In this document: positions 13,083 to 25,000 of the stretch, piece by piece | Layout of the letters: the number at the start of each line of letters is the position of its first letter | Numbering within the stretch: position 1 is the stretch's first letter | NCBI GenBank assembly: GCA_006937955.1 | Contig: SSNP01000124.1 | Coordinates: 1,025,918 to 1,089,917, forward strand | Direction: 5' to 3' | Source: Pachypanchax playfairii | Taxonomy: Eukaryota > Chordata > Actinopteri > Cyprinodontiformes > Aplocheilidae | Length of the DNA stretch: 64,000 nt | The notes under the pieces: generated by a model | What the model was told of the DNA's origin: nothing | What the model saw: only the letters and a program-made list of their open reading frames with translations | Databases searched by the model: none | Translations under genes and position numbers: made by a program

Positions 13083-16000
13083 CCGACTTAAAACAGGATG
13101 AATCAACCGCTCATTTAGCTGCAAAATACCTCCAACTTAAGAGCTACAATAAATCCTTTTTTTTTTGGTTTAAGAGCCCTGAGTAAAGCAAATACAGATA
13201 GTTTTAAAGTTCTGCAGTATTTTTTTAATATTTAAAGCATAAATATAACATGACATATCCAGGTTCCTATTGAAAAAGCACAGATTTGATTGCTGGATAG
13301 TGTTTTTGTTTATCAAAGAAAAAAGTAATAAATTCAGAAAGACTATATTTGTATCCAGAGGGTTAAATGAATCTTCAAAGTTAGTTGAACCACTATAGAA
13401 CAGCAGTCTCTTTTGTTTAATGACTCTGGGGTTTATCGACTTCTGGATAATTACTGTACTTCTCAGCAAATCAGCTGCTTTATCATGTGACCTAAATGTA
13501 AGAAACAAAGTGAAACTGTCTCTTCTTGTTTTTCTATGTGCAGTGAAACAGTCAAAATGATCCAAACCTTCACTTCTCTCAAACATCAAATCCACTGCCA
13601 TCCTTTAATTCTTTGCATGTGTGTGTCCTTAAACTAAAAACCTCTGAATCCATACCGCTCACCAAAACTTTACGGCCGTTTATTTAAATAAACTAAGTTT
13701 TGTTTTGACAAAATTCACACTGTTTAGTGCTTTGAGTTGATCCGACCCAAACCCAGTTCCTCTTTCGCTCACTGCCAACACTCACACACCACTACGAAGA
13801 GACCGCGACGGCAGCAGGCCAAGCCCACAACTCCCGTCCAAAAAAGTCCTTCAGCAGTTCCAGTCCCAGAGACCAGCATTAGACCGGTTCCCCTCAACTG
13901 AATGCACGCCAAGCCCATTCAAAGCCAGTCTGCCACCCACATGAGCAGTGATATAATCAAAACAGAATTATGCAGTTTGAAATTAATTGCAGAGTCCCAT
14001 AAATTTGACTTTTCATGTTACATGAGCCGGCTTTTTTTTTTTTTTTCTTTTCAGTGGGCTGCTACTTTACTGCACTGCAGAGTCAGACAAACAGACCGGC
14101 TGATGGCAGACGTCTAGAGCACAGGGATGAAATATCTGTCACATCTGTCAGCGTGAAGGTGATTTGTGAAAGTGTAACCCTTAATTTTGCAGACGATTTT
14201 ACGATGCAGAGCAAACGTGAAGATTTCTGCTACAGATCTGGAGTTCAGTGCAGCCGAGGGCCTCGTTGGTTTCACAAGTTTCATCCATCTTGGCTTTAAT
14301 TCACCTGCGCGCACACACACACTGCTTCAACTGCAAATAAATCAAAGACTAATACGAGTGTTAATGCTGGAAAAGTGTTCTGATTAGACCATCCTACATA
14401 TCATGTCTCCTGTTGAAGCTCGAATTTGAGTTTGGTGATGATGAACAGGGCAACAGAACAAACAGTATGAAGAAACATCAAATATTTTCAACTACAGTGA
14501 AGATATAGAAAAACATATGGATAAAAAAGAAAAAGTCCTGCATGCATTCTTTAGGAAACGGAGCATGATAAACTGCTTAGTTCCAAAGTCCATATCGGGT
14601 TTTCTACAGATCATTTTTTTAAGGGAGTGAACTTGTCTGAACTTTTGGAGCAGCTTGTAGATTTGCGCTTGTTCCAACTGCTGGGACGACTCTGCTCCAT
14701 CATTACGTGTCCGGTTTTAACAACAAAATAATCCAGCAGACGTCCAGAGGGAGGCATCTGAGATGAACGTGATGAACGTGATGCGTAATGATTAAAATAG
14801 GAGAAGCTCATCAGTCTGTGCAAAAATTAGCATAATTCTAGTCTTAAATATCATCATCAATGCCATCAAATAATCCATATGAGTTGACAGAACAACAACA
14901 CACCAGTCAAGAGAACAAATTTTTCCCTCTGCTGCTGTTTTTAACTTGGGAATGAACAGTATTAACTTGTTTCGTCACCTTATAAGCGCTGTGGAGCCTA
15001 AAGCGAGTACCTCGCTGAGCTGTAACCGTTGGCAACTATGACATAAGTAAACAAACTGAAAAAAGCTGATTTTCAGTTGGAATCACACTGAATTGGTCCT
15101 TACATGTTTGCAACATATTTGCGTCATATATGGCTAGTCATGTGTAGCATGACAGCAGTTGTGCACTTGTCGTGGAAATGTATCTTTGCTGTGTCTGAAC
15201 TTGACCACAATTTACCCTCATGCTATTTGTGGTTTAGTTGCGACCCCTCCAAAAGTTGCCTCACTCGAATCTGAAACTATTTTGAGACATTTGTCTTGCA
15301 AATTCAACATGGTTAATATTCAAGTAACATGACAGCGAGGCCCTGAAAATCACATGAAAAAATAAGGAACTCTCCAGATGTTTCAAGCCACAACTTGAGA
15401 AGTGCTTCTTACAATTTTTTCGCTAACAGCCACAAACCAAAGGTGAGTAGGTGGGACTTTCAGCCCCAGACCGTGGTTCCAAGAACACATGGCAGCACCT
15501 CTAAGTGAGATATTCTGGCTTTAAATTTGAACAACAGCTAGAGATAGAGACGTCTTGTCAATATTTTTATACGTCCAGGGTCATAACAACTGGGGGCTCG
15601 TCCGGGATATCTAGTATGTGTTGTGTATATGGGTGTTGCTTTGATTTAAGACAATAAATTATATACAAACAGATAATATAAAGACGGACGCTCTTTTACC
15701 AGGTAACCCTGAAATTTGTCTGAGGTAGGAAACACTGTCGGTCGTCAGGGTTCAGGATTCTGGGAGTTAGAGTCATTGTAGCTTCCACCGACACGACAGC
15801 TCGAGACCTGTACACACAAAAACAAAAGCATATTAAACAGCTTTGCAGAATTTCAGGAGGAGCACACACTTCTATTTTTATTTTTAAGACCTGTACCTGT
15901 AGACTGAGACCTCGCCAGAGCCGAACGCCCCAACAATCAGATCTGCAGAGAGGGACGGGGAGAGCAATGAGAGAAGGCAAATAAGCAAGCTTCAAAGAAT

Positions 16001-19000
16001 GCAACAGATGGGACTGATTTCAAGGCCTCCAGCAATCTTCATCAAACACAGACACCGTGCATGTAATAAACACACACAAACATACACGCTGACACTGTCA
16101 TGTAAAACTCCCATTTTTATACCATTATGTGCATCCATACGTGCACATTTTAAACTAAAGTTTCCAACTTAAAAAGCAATAATCATGTTTTTACATCTCT
16201 TTTTATACACGGCTGTGCGACAGGGACGCCACGCTGCATTCCAGGGCCATTAGAAGTTCACATTGATCCAATCACGGTTTGCTAAATAACAACATTGCCC
16301 AACAGCCTGTGAGAACTTTAAATTGTAATCAGCACCAGATCTCATCTATAAGTGATTTTTATTTGTTTTTATGGGGTTCATGATGAACACACGTTTTTAA
16401 TTGGCTCCCAAAGTTTAAAATAGAGACGGTATTTAATGGCTGTGGTCAGGGGACACATACCGATGAAAGCCACACACACACACATAGAAACACACACTCA
16501 CACTAGTGCTGATTAAAACAATGTGAAACTGAAAAAAAAAGAGGCAACACTTAATGAGTTCAAGCCACCGCTGCCAGATGCAGCAGGAAGTTAAGTTGTG
16601 TGATCCCGAGTGAGACACAATAACTTCATGCTGCTCAGAAAAGTCCAACTAGTTCACTTTAATTAATGCTTTCATTACTAATTATTTTGCATATAATAAA
16701 TTAAGAGTGTTTTCCATTTCCCTGATCTTATCAATTGGGATTTTATCATCTAAATATGAGCTTGAAATGTGACTATAATCCTCTGAAGGAGGATGGCAGC
16801 AAGTGGAAATGGACTCTTGTTGACTTTGCTGTGTCTTTTCTTTCCTGCATGTACAAAAAAAAAAGACTAATTGAATGTAAGAGAGACACATCTGTTTCTG
16901 TCTTTGGCTGCAGTCAACGAGTCCCCCTGAAACCACAACATTAAACATTTAGGCCCTGTCCCTTTTCCTCTGGGGTGCACTGTGTTCCTCTATAAGTGTG
17001 TTGCAGTTACATGTGTGGGAGTGAATCAACGAGTACTTCAGTGAAAAACAATTGTGTGTGAGTGTATTTTGTTTCTTTCCATTTGGAAGAAAAACTGGTA
17101 AAGAAAGTAAAGGAAGATGGAGGTGGAAAGGACAGAAAGGATCGTTCACACCGCCTGGAAACCACAATCTGTGAAAGTAATCAGAGGCAAGGTGTGTTTT
17201 CACCAGAAAGGCTAAGAGGGATCATTCCACGGTCCAAATACCTCAACCCATCCCGCCGTAGTAATCCTGAAACTTCAACTCCACTCCTGCCACAAAAGTG
17301 TCAGTTTGACCGATGTCTCTGCTGCCTAATCTAACACCTATGTTTGCTCACTTAATGCGGCGTGGCATTTGACTGATTTGAGCATAAGGGCACCTTTGGG
17401 GTTAAGAGTGTGTGTGAGTCTGTAAGTGGCTGCGTCGCGAGCCGAATCAAATCAGTCCAACTTTCTTGGGCTGCAGTGAAAAGATTTAGTTTTTAAATTA
17501 TTGTTTTGTTTATTAAGGGTAAAAAAAACTATCCAAACCAATCTGGCCCAATGTATAAAACCATAAACCCAGGAACTTGTTCTGGAGCAACAACTGCAGT
17601 CAAATGTTTGCGATAGCTGAAAATGACAGTGGAGGAATTTAGTTCCACTTTTCTTTGTAGAATTGTTTTTTTTTATAGCCTTAATGACTTAATGTCATGC
17701 CACAATATCTCAGTCAGATGTAAGTCCGGACTTTGACTTTGCTCCAAAACTCTTGTTTTTTTTTTTGTTATTCAAAGGTGAACTTGAAGGTGAGCTTTGG
17801 ATCATTGTCCTACTGCACAATCCAGGTGCCCTTAAAGTCATGAACAGATGGTCGGACATCCTCCTTTAGGAGTTCCTGGCAGAGAACAGAGTTCCTGATT
17901 CCATCATGGCATGTCATTCAGGTCTTGAAGCATCCCAGACCATCATACTACCACCACCATGTTTTACAGAAGATTGTCCTAAAAGTCTTGGGGATCATCA
18001 AGATGTTTGATTGTTTTGTAGATGTGAGACAGGTCCCATGGAGGCCACTTTCTGTCCATTTTTTTGTTACTGATGAGTCATGAAGACTGAGACAAGTGAG
18101 ACCTGCAGCTCCTGGAGTCATTGATTGGCTGAACATTCCTGGAAAGGTTCACCACGTTTCCATATTTTCTCCATTTATAGATAAACTCTCACTGAGGTTC
18201 ACTGGAGTCCCAAAGCTGCAGAAATGACTTTGTAACACCTTCCAGACTGATGGACGCCAATTCATGTCTCTCGGTTATGTTTTCAGATAGAACCGGGTTG
18301 GTTTTTACAGCTTTTCCCCCTTAATAAATCAGGTCATCATTTAAAAACTGACTGCATTTTGTGTTTACTCAGGTTTTCTTCATCTGATATTGAAATGTCG
18401 TTGATGACCTTGTTCACAGTGTACAGAAACAACAGCATAATAAAACTCCTTTGTTTTGCTGTTGCACCACTCCAAGATGATTGTTGACTCTAATCTGGCA
18501 GTGTCCCTCTTTGTGCGGTCACCAGGATTTGAGAAGGACTGATTATATTCTTATAAGCAGGAGGAACTTATAAAATAATGGAAAGTTTTATATCAGAGCA
18601 TTTAACCTGCAAATTTCTAAAACACTTCAAAATCATAAGTTCTTTGATAAAAAAAAAAAGAAGCACACGATAAATTTGCAAGTAGATCTGTAATAAATAC
18701 GACACCAGTCGAAAGACCTGTCAGCACCACACACACCCAGATCAACAACACCGACATGTCTCTGCCTTTCAACAAACTGATAAGACTGGCAGCTGAATCC
18801 CTGTTAGTTTTTGACCTTTAACCTGTTAACTAAAACCTAAGATGCATCTTGAGACAACCTGACCTTTTTCACAAGAGACCCTGGCCACATCACACAAAGT
18901 CTTCCAAAACTCATCACATGTCTACTTCTTCAAAATGTTCCGTAGTTTACTTTCATTTAAAAGGGATTCAGCAAATATTTAAAGCTATAAAGCTCAAAGT

Positions 19001-22000
19001 GAAGCTTAGTCATCACGTCCTCTTTCCTTCTAATGATGTTTAATGTTGATGGGTGCTCATGTCGGCTGTAGCAGGCCTCCCAGACGCCTTTGCAGTCCTC
19101 TTACAACGCTGATCAAACGCTCCTGGCTCCTTTGAACGCGTGACTTTACTAGCCTGCAAACGACACACCATGTGCACGCGTGTTTCGCTTCCGTCAACCG
19201 GCTCTCTAATGACAGACGACCTCATGCACTGCACGTTTATGCGCATGCTAATGCTGTGTGTATGTTGGCTGAAAGCTCCACCACCCATGAGTTTCTGCCC
19301 TGCGTCCGCCTCCCAAAGCGCCTCCACCAGCAGAAGTCTCAACCTGTAATCCCTGAGCGTGTATTTACCGCGTGGGTTTTTATCTCTGATTTGCAGCGGA
19401 CCTGCTCGGGTCCGACTGCGACCCAGAGACTGGCACATGCTCAAAACACACCATCGAGCCGCCAGTGAAACTGATCACGAGCCAGCACATGTGAACTTCT
19501 GTTTACTCATGTGTGTTTTTCCTCCCTCGATATCCTGTTTGTGGAATGAAGAAATCTGTTATTGTTGCAGAGTGAGAAGAAGAAAGAGGAAGGATAGAGG
19601 GGGGTAAAGAAAAGAAAAAAGATAAAAATTAAACAAATACTTCATTTCAGGCTAAATTGTGGATAAAGCAAGCTGAAGTAATGCAGAGAACAGAGTAGCT
19701 CCAAATTAGGGGGAAAATAAGGTAGTAAAATACGGATTTTACAGGCCTGCTTTGTTTCAAATACTCATTTTGGTGAGCCTCGTGTATGTAAATAGCTTTG
19801 AAAATAATCTCCTTTTAAGATTTTAGATAGTTTTATTCGTCTATATAATTGAGGATACAGAAGCATAAGCACTGAAACAGCCAACATTATGTTTCTGTTA
19901 CAATTAGCCTGTTTTAACACCCTGCAGCTTCGAAAAAACACAAAACTAACATGCAATCATACATCTAAATGTGCGGTTCAATTAGGAGTAGTATACTACA
20001 ACTTTTGGTATGTCGTAGACAGAATTTGCAAAAAAATTGTTCAAATTTCATAAACACTTACACAATATTATGGTGTTGGCAGAACGGGTGCTAAAAGCCA
20101 GGTCTCTTTTGGAGCTCTACGGCTTAAGCAGACGTCACGTTAAAAACTTTATTCCAAATTTATACAGGTCATGGAAAAATATACATAAATGAATTGTTAT
20201 ATTGATTTCATTTACAGCTTTTACACAAATGCAGTGTAACCCTCCTTTCTACTGGACGCGGAGTGTTTTGTTCACGAAATCAGACGCATGTCCCTTCCCA
20301 CTGGGAGCGTTGTAGACGTGGTGGTCGTGTTAGAGCACAAAATCACAGGAGAATTGCAAAATCGTGCGTGATTTCGTCATTACACACAATAATAAACAGG
20401 GAGAAAGGTTTATTTTCACACCACCTACAGACTTCAAACCCATCACAGGTAATCACACGGAAATCTGCACATGTCCTTTTATTTTGAAACTTCCGGTATG
20501 AATGCCTAATTTCCTGTCTGGTCCAAACTAAACTGTTAAGCTTGACACGTTTTAGAAACGTAGTGCATAAAGAAATAGATCTGCTACCTAAAGGCAGCGA
20601 CACTACAGTTGAGACTTCCATAATGTTATGCGTCACTCAGGTGTTGGGTGAAAAGGAGGGGTCACCTCTAGGATTTTGGGTGAATTATCATCTTAGTGGG
20701 ACGATCGCTAACTTTTAAACCGTCTAAAAATTCCAACTCTTATAACTTTATTATCACATATACATCAACATTTAGGCACCTTTGTCTTTCTTTACTCTCT
20801 CTCATCGCTGTGGGACTAAGTTAGCTGTCAGGAAGAGAGCGAGACACAGATGTGCAGTTACCACGGTGACTGGCAGCAGCTTTAACATTTCTTTTGTTTT
20901 GAGGTCACTTCATACTTCTCGTACAGTTTCTACATTCAAACATCAGCATTTTGTTTGGCCAGTAGTTGTTGTGGCACCATTTAAAATGACTTTAGAAATG
21001 TAGGTGCGGTTGCTGTATAAATGAGGGTCCTTCTGTATATAATTTGACTGTACAGTTTTATGTTTATCCACAGAGGCATGTCTGGCAGACAGAACATGCG
21101 GATAACATATTACACACACTACACATCTTAATTTCCCTCCTTTCTGAGTACTATAAATCCCTGAAGAATGGATGCGGCAGCAGCTTATGGCACGCATCCT
21201 TATACCCCCTTTTTGATGACTTTAGCAGAGAAAAGGAGGAAAGAACATGGAGATGATGGCAAAGGAGTGGAGCGATGAAATGCAGAGGTCAACTAAGAAG
21301 CAGAGGAGCAGAGAGGATGGAAAAAAAGTGAAAGAATGTAAGCTTGAGAAGGAATTTTGATTAAAACATTGGGGATCTGAGTGAAACGGGACAGACTTGT
21401 TGAGTCTTTACCAGGATACTCATTGCTGTCCAGGTCTTGGCCTCCTCTCAGAGTGAATCCATATCCAGGCAGACCGCCACTGAAGGTCTGGGCGGCTTGA
21501 AGCTCTTGGCTCAGTGTCAGACCTTTAGTGGAAACGTCTCTGTTACCATTAAAGATCAATACTCTGCCTCCACGATCCTCACCTCCGAACGGACAGCCCA
21601 CTGCCACGTCTAGAGGGGTGACACACACACAAACATGTATGGTTTATACATCAACAGGGTTAAGAGCCCCTTTGAGACAGAAGCAAAGGAAAACATTCAG
21701 GTTAAAGGAAAAAGAAGGAAAAGAGATGACCTCTTTAAACCGAGGAATGGTCATTCACTTACTCTGTTATTTACTTGCTTTTCATATAAGGTTTGGAAAT
21801 ATTTACATTTGAATTTGATATATTACACAAACCCATAATTTGAGTTAGACTTGTGTAGGATATGAGGATGAAGTGCAGTCTCTTTAATGACTTTAAAAGC
21901 ATTTTCATTTAAGGAAAAGGTTAAATCAATCCAATGTTTTTGAAAACTATGTTCAGAATCCCTAATCTTTGCAGTGATTATCTAAAATGTGCAACCCATG

Positions 22001-25000
22001 AACATAACAGAAGAATGCACTTCATCCTTTGTGATGCTTTGCCAGTAAGCCTTTTTAACAGATGTCTCCAGTTGTTTGAGGCTATTTTAGCTTATTTATC
22101 TTTGAAACTGATTTGTCATTAACAGCTCGTCTTGGTTGTTGTTTAAATCTTGCAATGCTTTGCAGCACAGTCCAGGTCAACTTACATCAGAGACCCCGTA
22201 CCACTGGAATCCATGCATGCCAACGCAGCTAACAGCACACATGCTTAACAGACGACGTTGGATTGGATCGGGAGCGTTATTGAGCTTCATCAATCTGATT
22301 CTCATCTGTCTAAAGAATGCTGTTGCACAAGTGGGATGTCTTTTTATGATTGGACTAAGTTTAATCTGGTATTTCTATTCTGTAGTTTTACAAACGTTCT
22401 GTACCTGGAGGTGAATCCTTTCTGTTTGCTTTGGTGAAGTCGCCTCTTTAAGCTCTCTGGAACACGGTTCTCCTTTTGACTAAATGTTGTTCTTCATAAC
22501 ACAGAAAGAATTAAACACTGCTGTCTTTCATGAACTCTGACGCTTCTGAGGCTGAGCTCATCACAATGTGTCAAACAGATCGACCTGATCACAGTCAACA
22601 TTTCCGCTCTATATATTAGACTGTTTAAACCAAAGTGCCTTTTTTGATATTTCATAGTTTTTAATATTTTGTCCTTTGTCCCACATGCCATCAAACTGTT
22701 CAACTCCTCGCTGGGGGGGGGGATCTTTGGACGAGGAGGACGAACAGGAGTAATGTGTCTGTCCAATGACAACTTATATTGGATTCTCTCTCATTCTCAT
22801 ATTAACAGTCTTTTTCCCTTTTATACTTTGTTCTTACTTGTTTATTTCTTGTGAATCTGTATGACCTGGAGGATCCTTCCCGAGGGCCCCTATCTAATCT
22901 ATTTAACAGTTTTCACTCAATCGCAGCTAAAAATTCAGGATTTTTTTTTTTAGGAGAACTTGAGAACAATGAAAGGTTTAACTGAGTGATGTGATGTCCA
23001 AGTGACATTTTTCAGCTGCCTATTCTTTTCATAATTTTTCAAGCAAACTCTGCTACAAATTATATCCCACATCTGTCCAATTAAATGTGTGATGTCTAAA
23101 TATTAACCGTTTTTTTTTTAAATAATTCATCCAGTTTTGGTTTGAAAACACTGAGACCAAAGCTGAGAGTCCACTCCTTTACATCTGTATTTGTTTTTTC
23201 AATGTTATTTGAATTAATTCAGATAAAATACAATAATAGCTAAATAAATAAAAACAATATAATTAACATAGCTTCCTGGTCCATCAGTTTTTGATCTAAC
23301 TGTATTAGGAGAACACATGAACCACGTGAAACCAAATGTAGGAGGTGATGAACTCGAGACACTTGTTCTGACATAAAAAGACCTTTTAAATAACGACTTT
23401 GTAAAAAAAAATCTAATTTTTACTCTTTAAGCTTTTAGTTTCCACTGATTACATGTCCTCCATTTAAATACCTATCAGTACTGTAACTGTCCAAAATACC
23501 TTGAGACATCCTGTTTGTCTCCCCCCCCCCCTCCCACCCCCAGCCTAAACAACTGGTTCCACATGAAGCAGATTGTAGGGCAGAGAGGATAAATGCAACC
23601 ATGTGTGTATGCAAGTGTATAAGTGAATGTGTTCATGTGTGTAAATGAGACTGTATGTCTATGTGTACAGAACTGAATGGCCATGTAAAAAAAAAAAGAA
23701 TAAGAAAAAATAAGCTAATTTAAAACTAAAATTCTTTGAATAATGTGCAAGTCATTTATTGGTATTGCTCAACAACGACCCACACAATGCAGACATTTAG
23801 CAGAACACCCACTGTGATCACTGAAACCAAAACTATAAGATTCTTACTCACAAACCGAAACCGGCTGACACATCGCAGCCGATGGTGACGGGAAAGCCAG
23901 TGTCGGTGGACGAAAATTATAAACAAGGAGAGCCACACGGCAAATTAAATTAGCAAAATTGTAAGGTTTCAACAGCTGTCACTAAGCAAAAATAAATAAA
24001 TCATGAAGACGACAGAAAGCGGGTATGGTTATGTTTTTAAGAATAATTTGGGAATGGATTGAGGAGGTTTTTGCTGTGGGAGAAGGAAGATGCTAAGAAT
24101 CGTCTGAAAACAAAAAGAAATCTGTCTGAGTTTGTACGAACACACACCAGGACAGGTAAAGATTTTTAACTGGAATAGACAGATTAGGTCATTTCAGTAA
24201 CTGATACCGATGTTGATCTTTAGAAAACGAGACAGCTGGTGGCTAAAATCTGAATTTAATCTTGTTTTTAGCCTGTAACAGATCAAATATTTTACAATCT
24301 ACAAGATTCTGCAAAACAGAAACCGTGACTAAACAAAACTGGACAAATAAATACAAAAAGGCTAAAAACTTTTAAAAATTTGTTTCTTAAAAAGGTTCAT
24401 CTAATTTTCCTTTGGATTCACTTGATTCGCAAGAGCATCATATCACATGTGACAAACCCACTTAAAGATGGATTCCATTGTACACCATCATATTCTTTTT
24501 ATAGGTGTAGCCATGTTGTGTATTGGGGATAAGAGTCCTAGTGCAGGTCCTGCGTACTCACCGTCATTAAATTATATTTTCGTTTTTTGTTTACATTAAA
24601 TAACAGATTATAGCTAAATGTTTTCAGATATATAAAATAAAAGTCAATATGAAATGTCTTTTATTTTTAGAATGAAAAATGTCCCATTTCTGTACATGTA
24701 GGGGGCTGGATCTAAAACTTTGACTACAGCCAGACACTAGGGCGCACTTACTTAGATTTGGTGTGTTCTGTTGACTTATAATAGGAACGAGACCAGACGC
24801 ATTTGCCTTCTTTCATTTTTGAAATGATTTATGATTTGGGACGGCTACGGCTCAGTGGTTAGAGCGGTCATCCTTCAATCAGAAGGTTGATGGATCAATG
24901 CCTGCTTCCACCACCACATGTCAAAGCGTCCTTGGCCAAGACACTGAACCCCATGTTGTCCCCTGAATGGGTAAATGTAAAACTTGTAGTGTGAAAACGC

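Larger units (their letters stand above)
10951..15699 (-). other. itga8: itga8 intron 15
   Basis: It holds a TTTA microsatellite (about 12192-12214), the repeat fragment at 12560, the A61 run and repeat Z reversed. A 143-codon minus frame at 13170-13601 has no family I recognise. Confidence 0.6.
15943..21411 (-). other. itga8: itga8 intron 13
   Basis: The longest itga8 intron in the window. It holds the second Tc1-like relic and repeat W copy 2. The part 19040-19480 is somewhat CpG-richer, with overlapping open frames on both strands but no recognised protein. Confidence 0.6.

Noticed and set aside
13170..13601. 143-codon open frame on the minus strand in itga8 intron 15
   Set aside because: The longest open frame outside the Tc1-like element. 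It has no recognised motif, no sign of conservation that I can see and an ordinary intron context; probably chance or repeat-derived.
19040..19468. Overlapping open frames of 134 and 98 codons on both strands
   Set aside because: Both strands open in a locally CpG-richer stretch, with no family resemblance and no splice-site support; not called.
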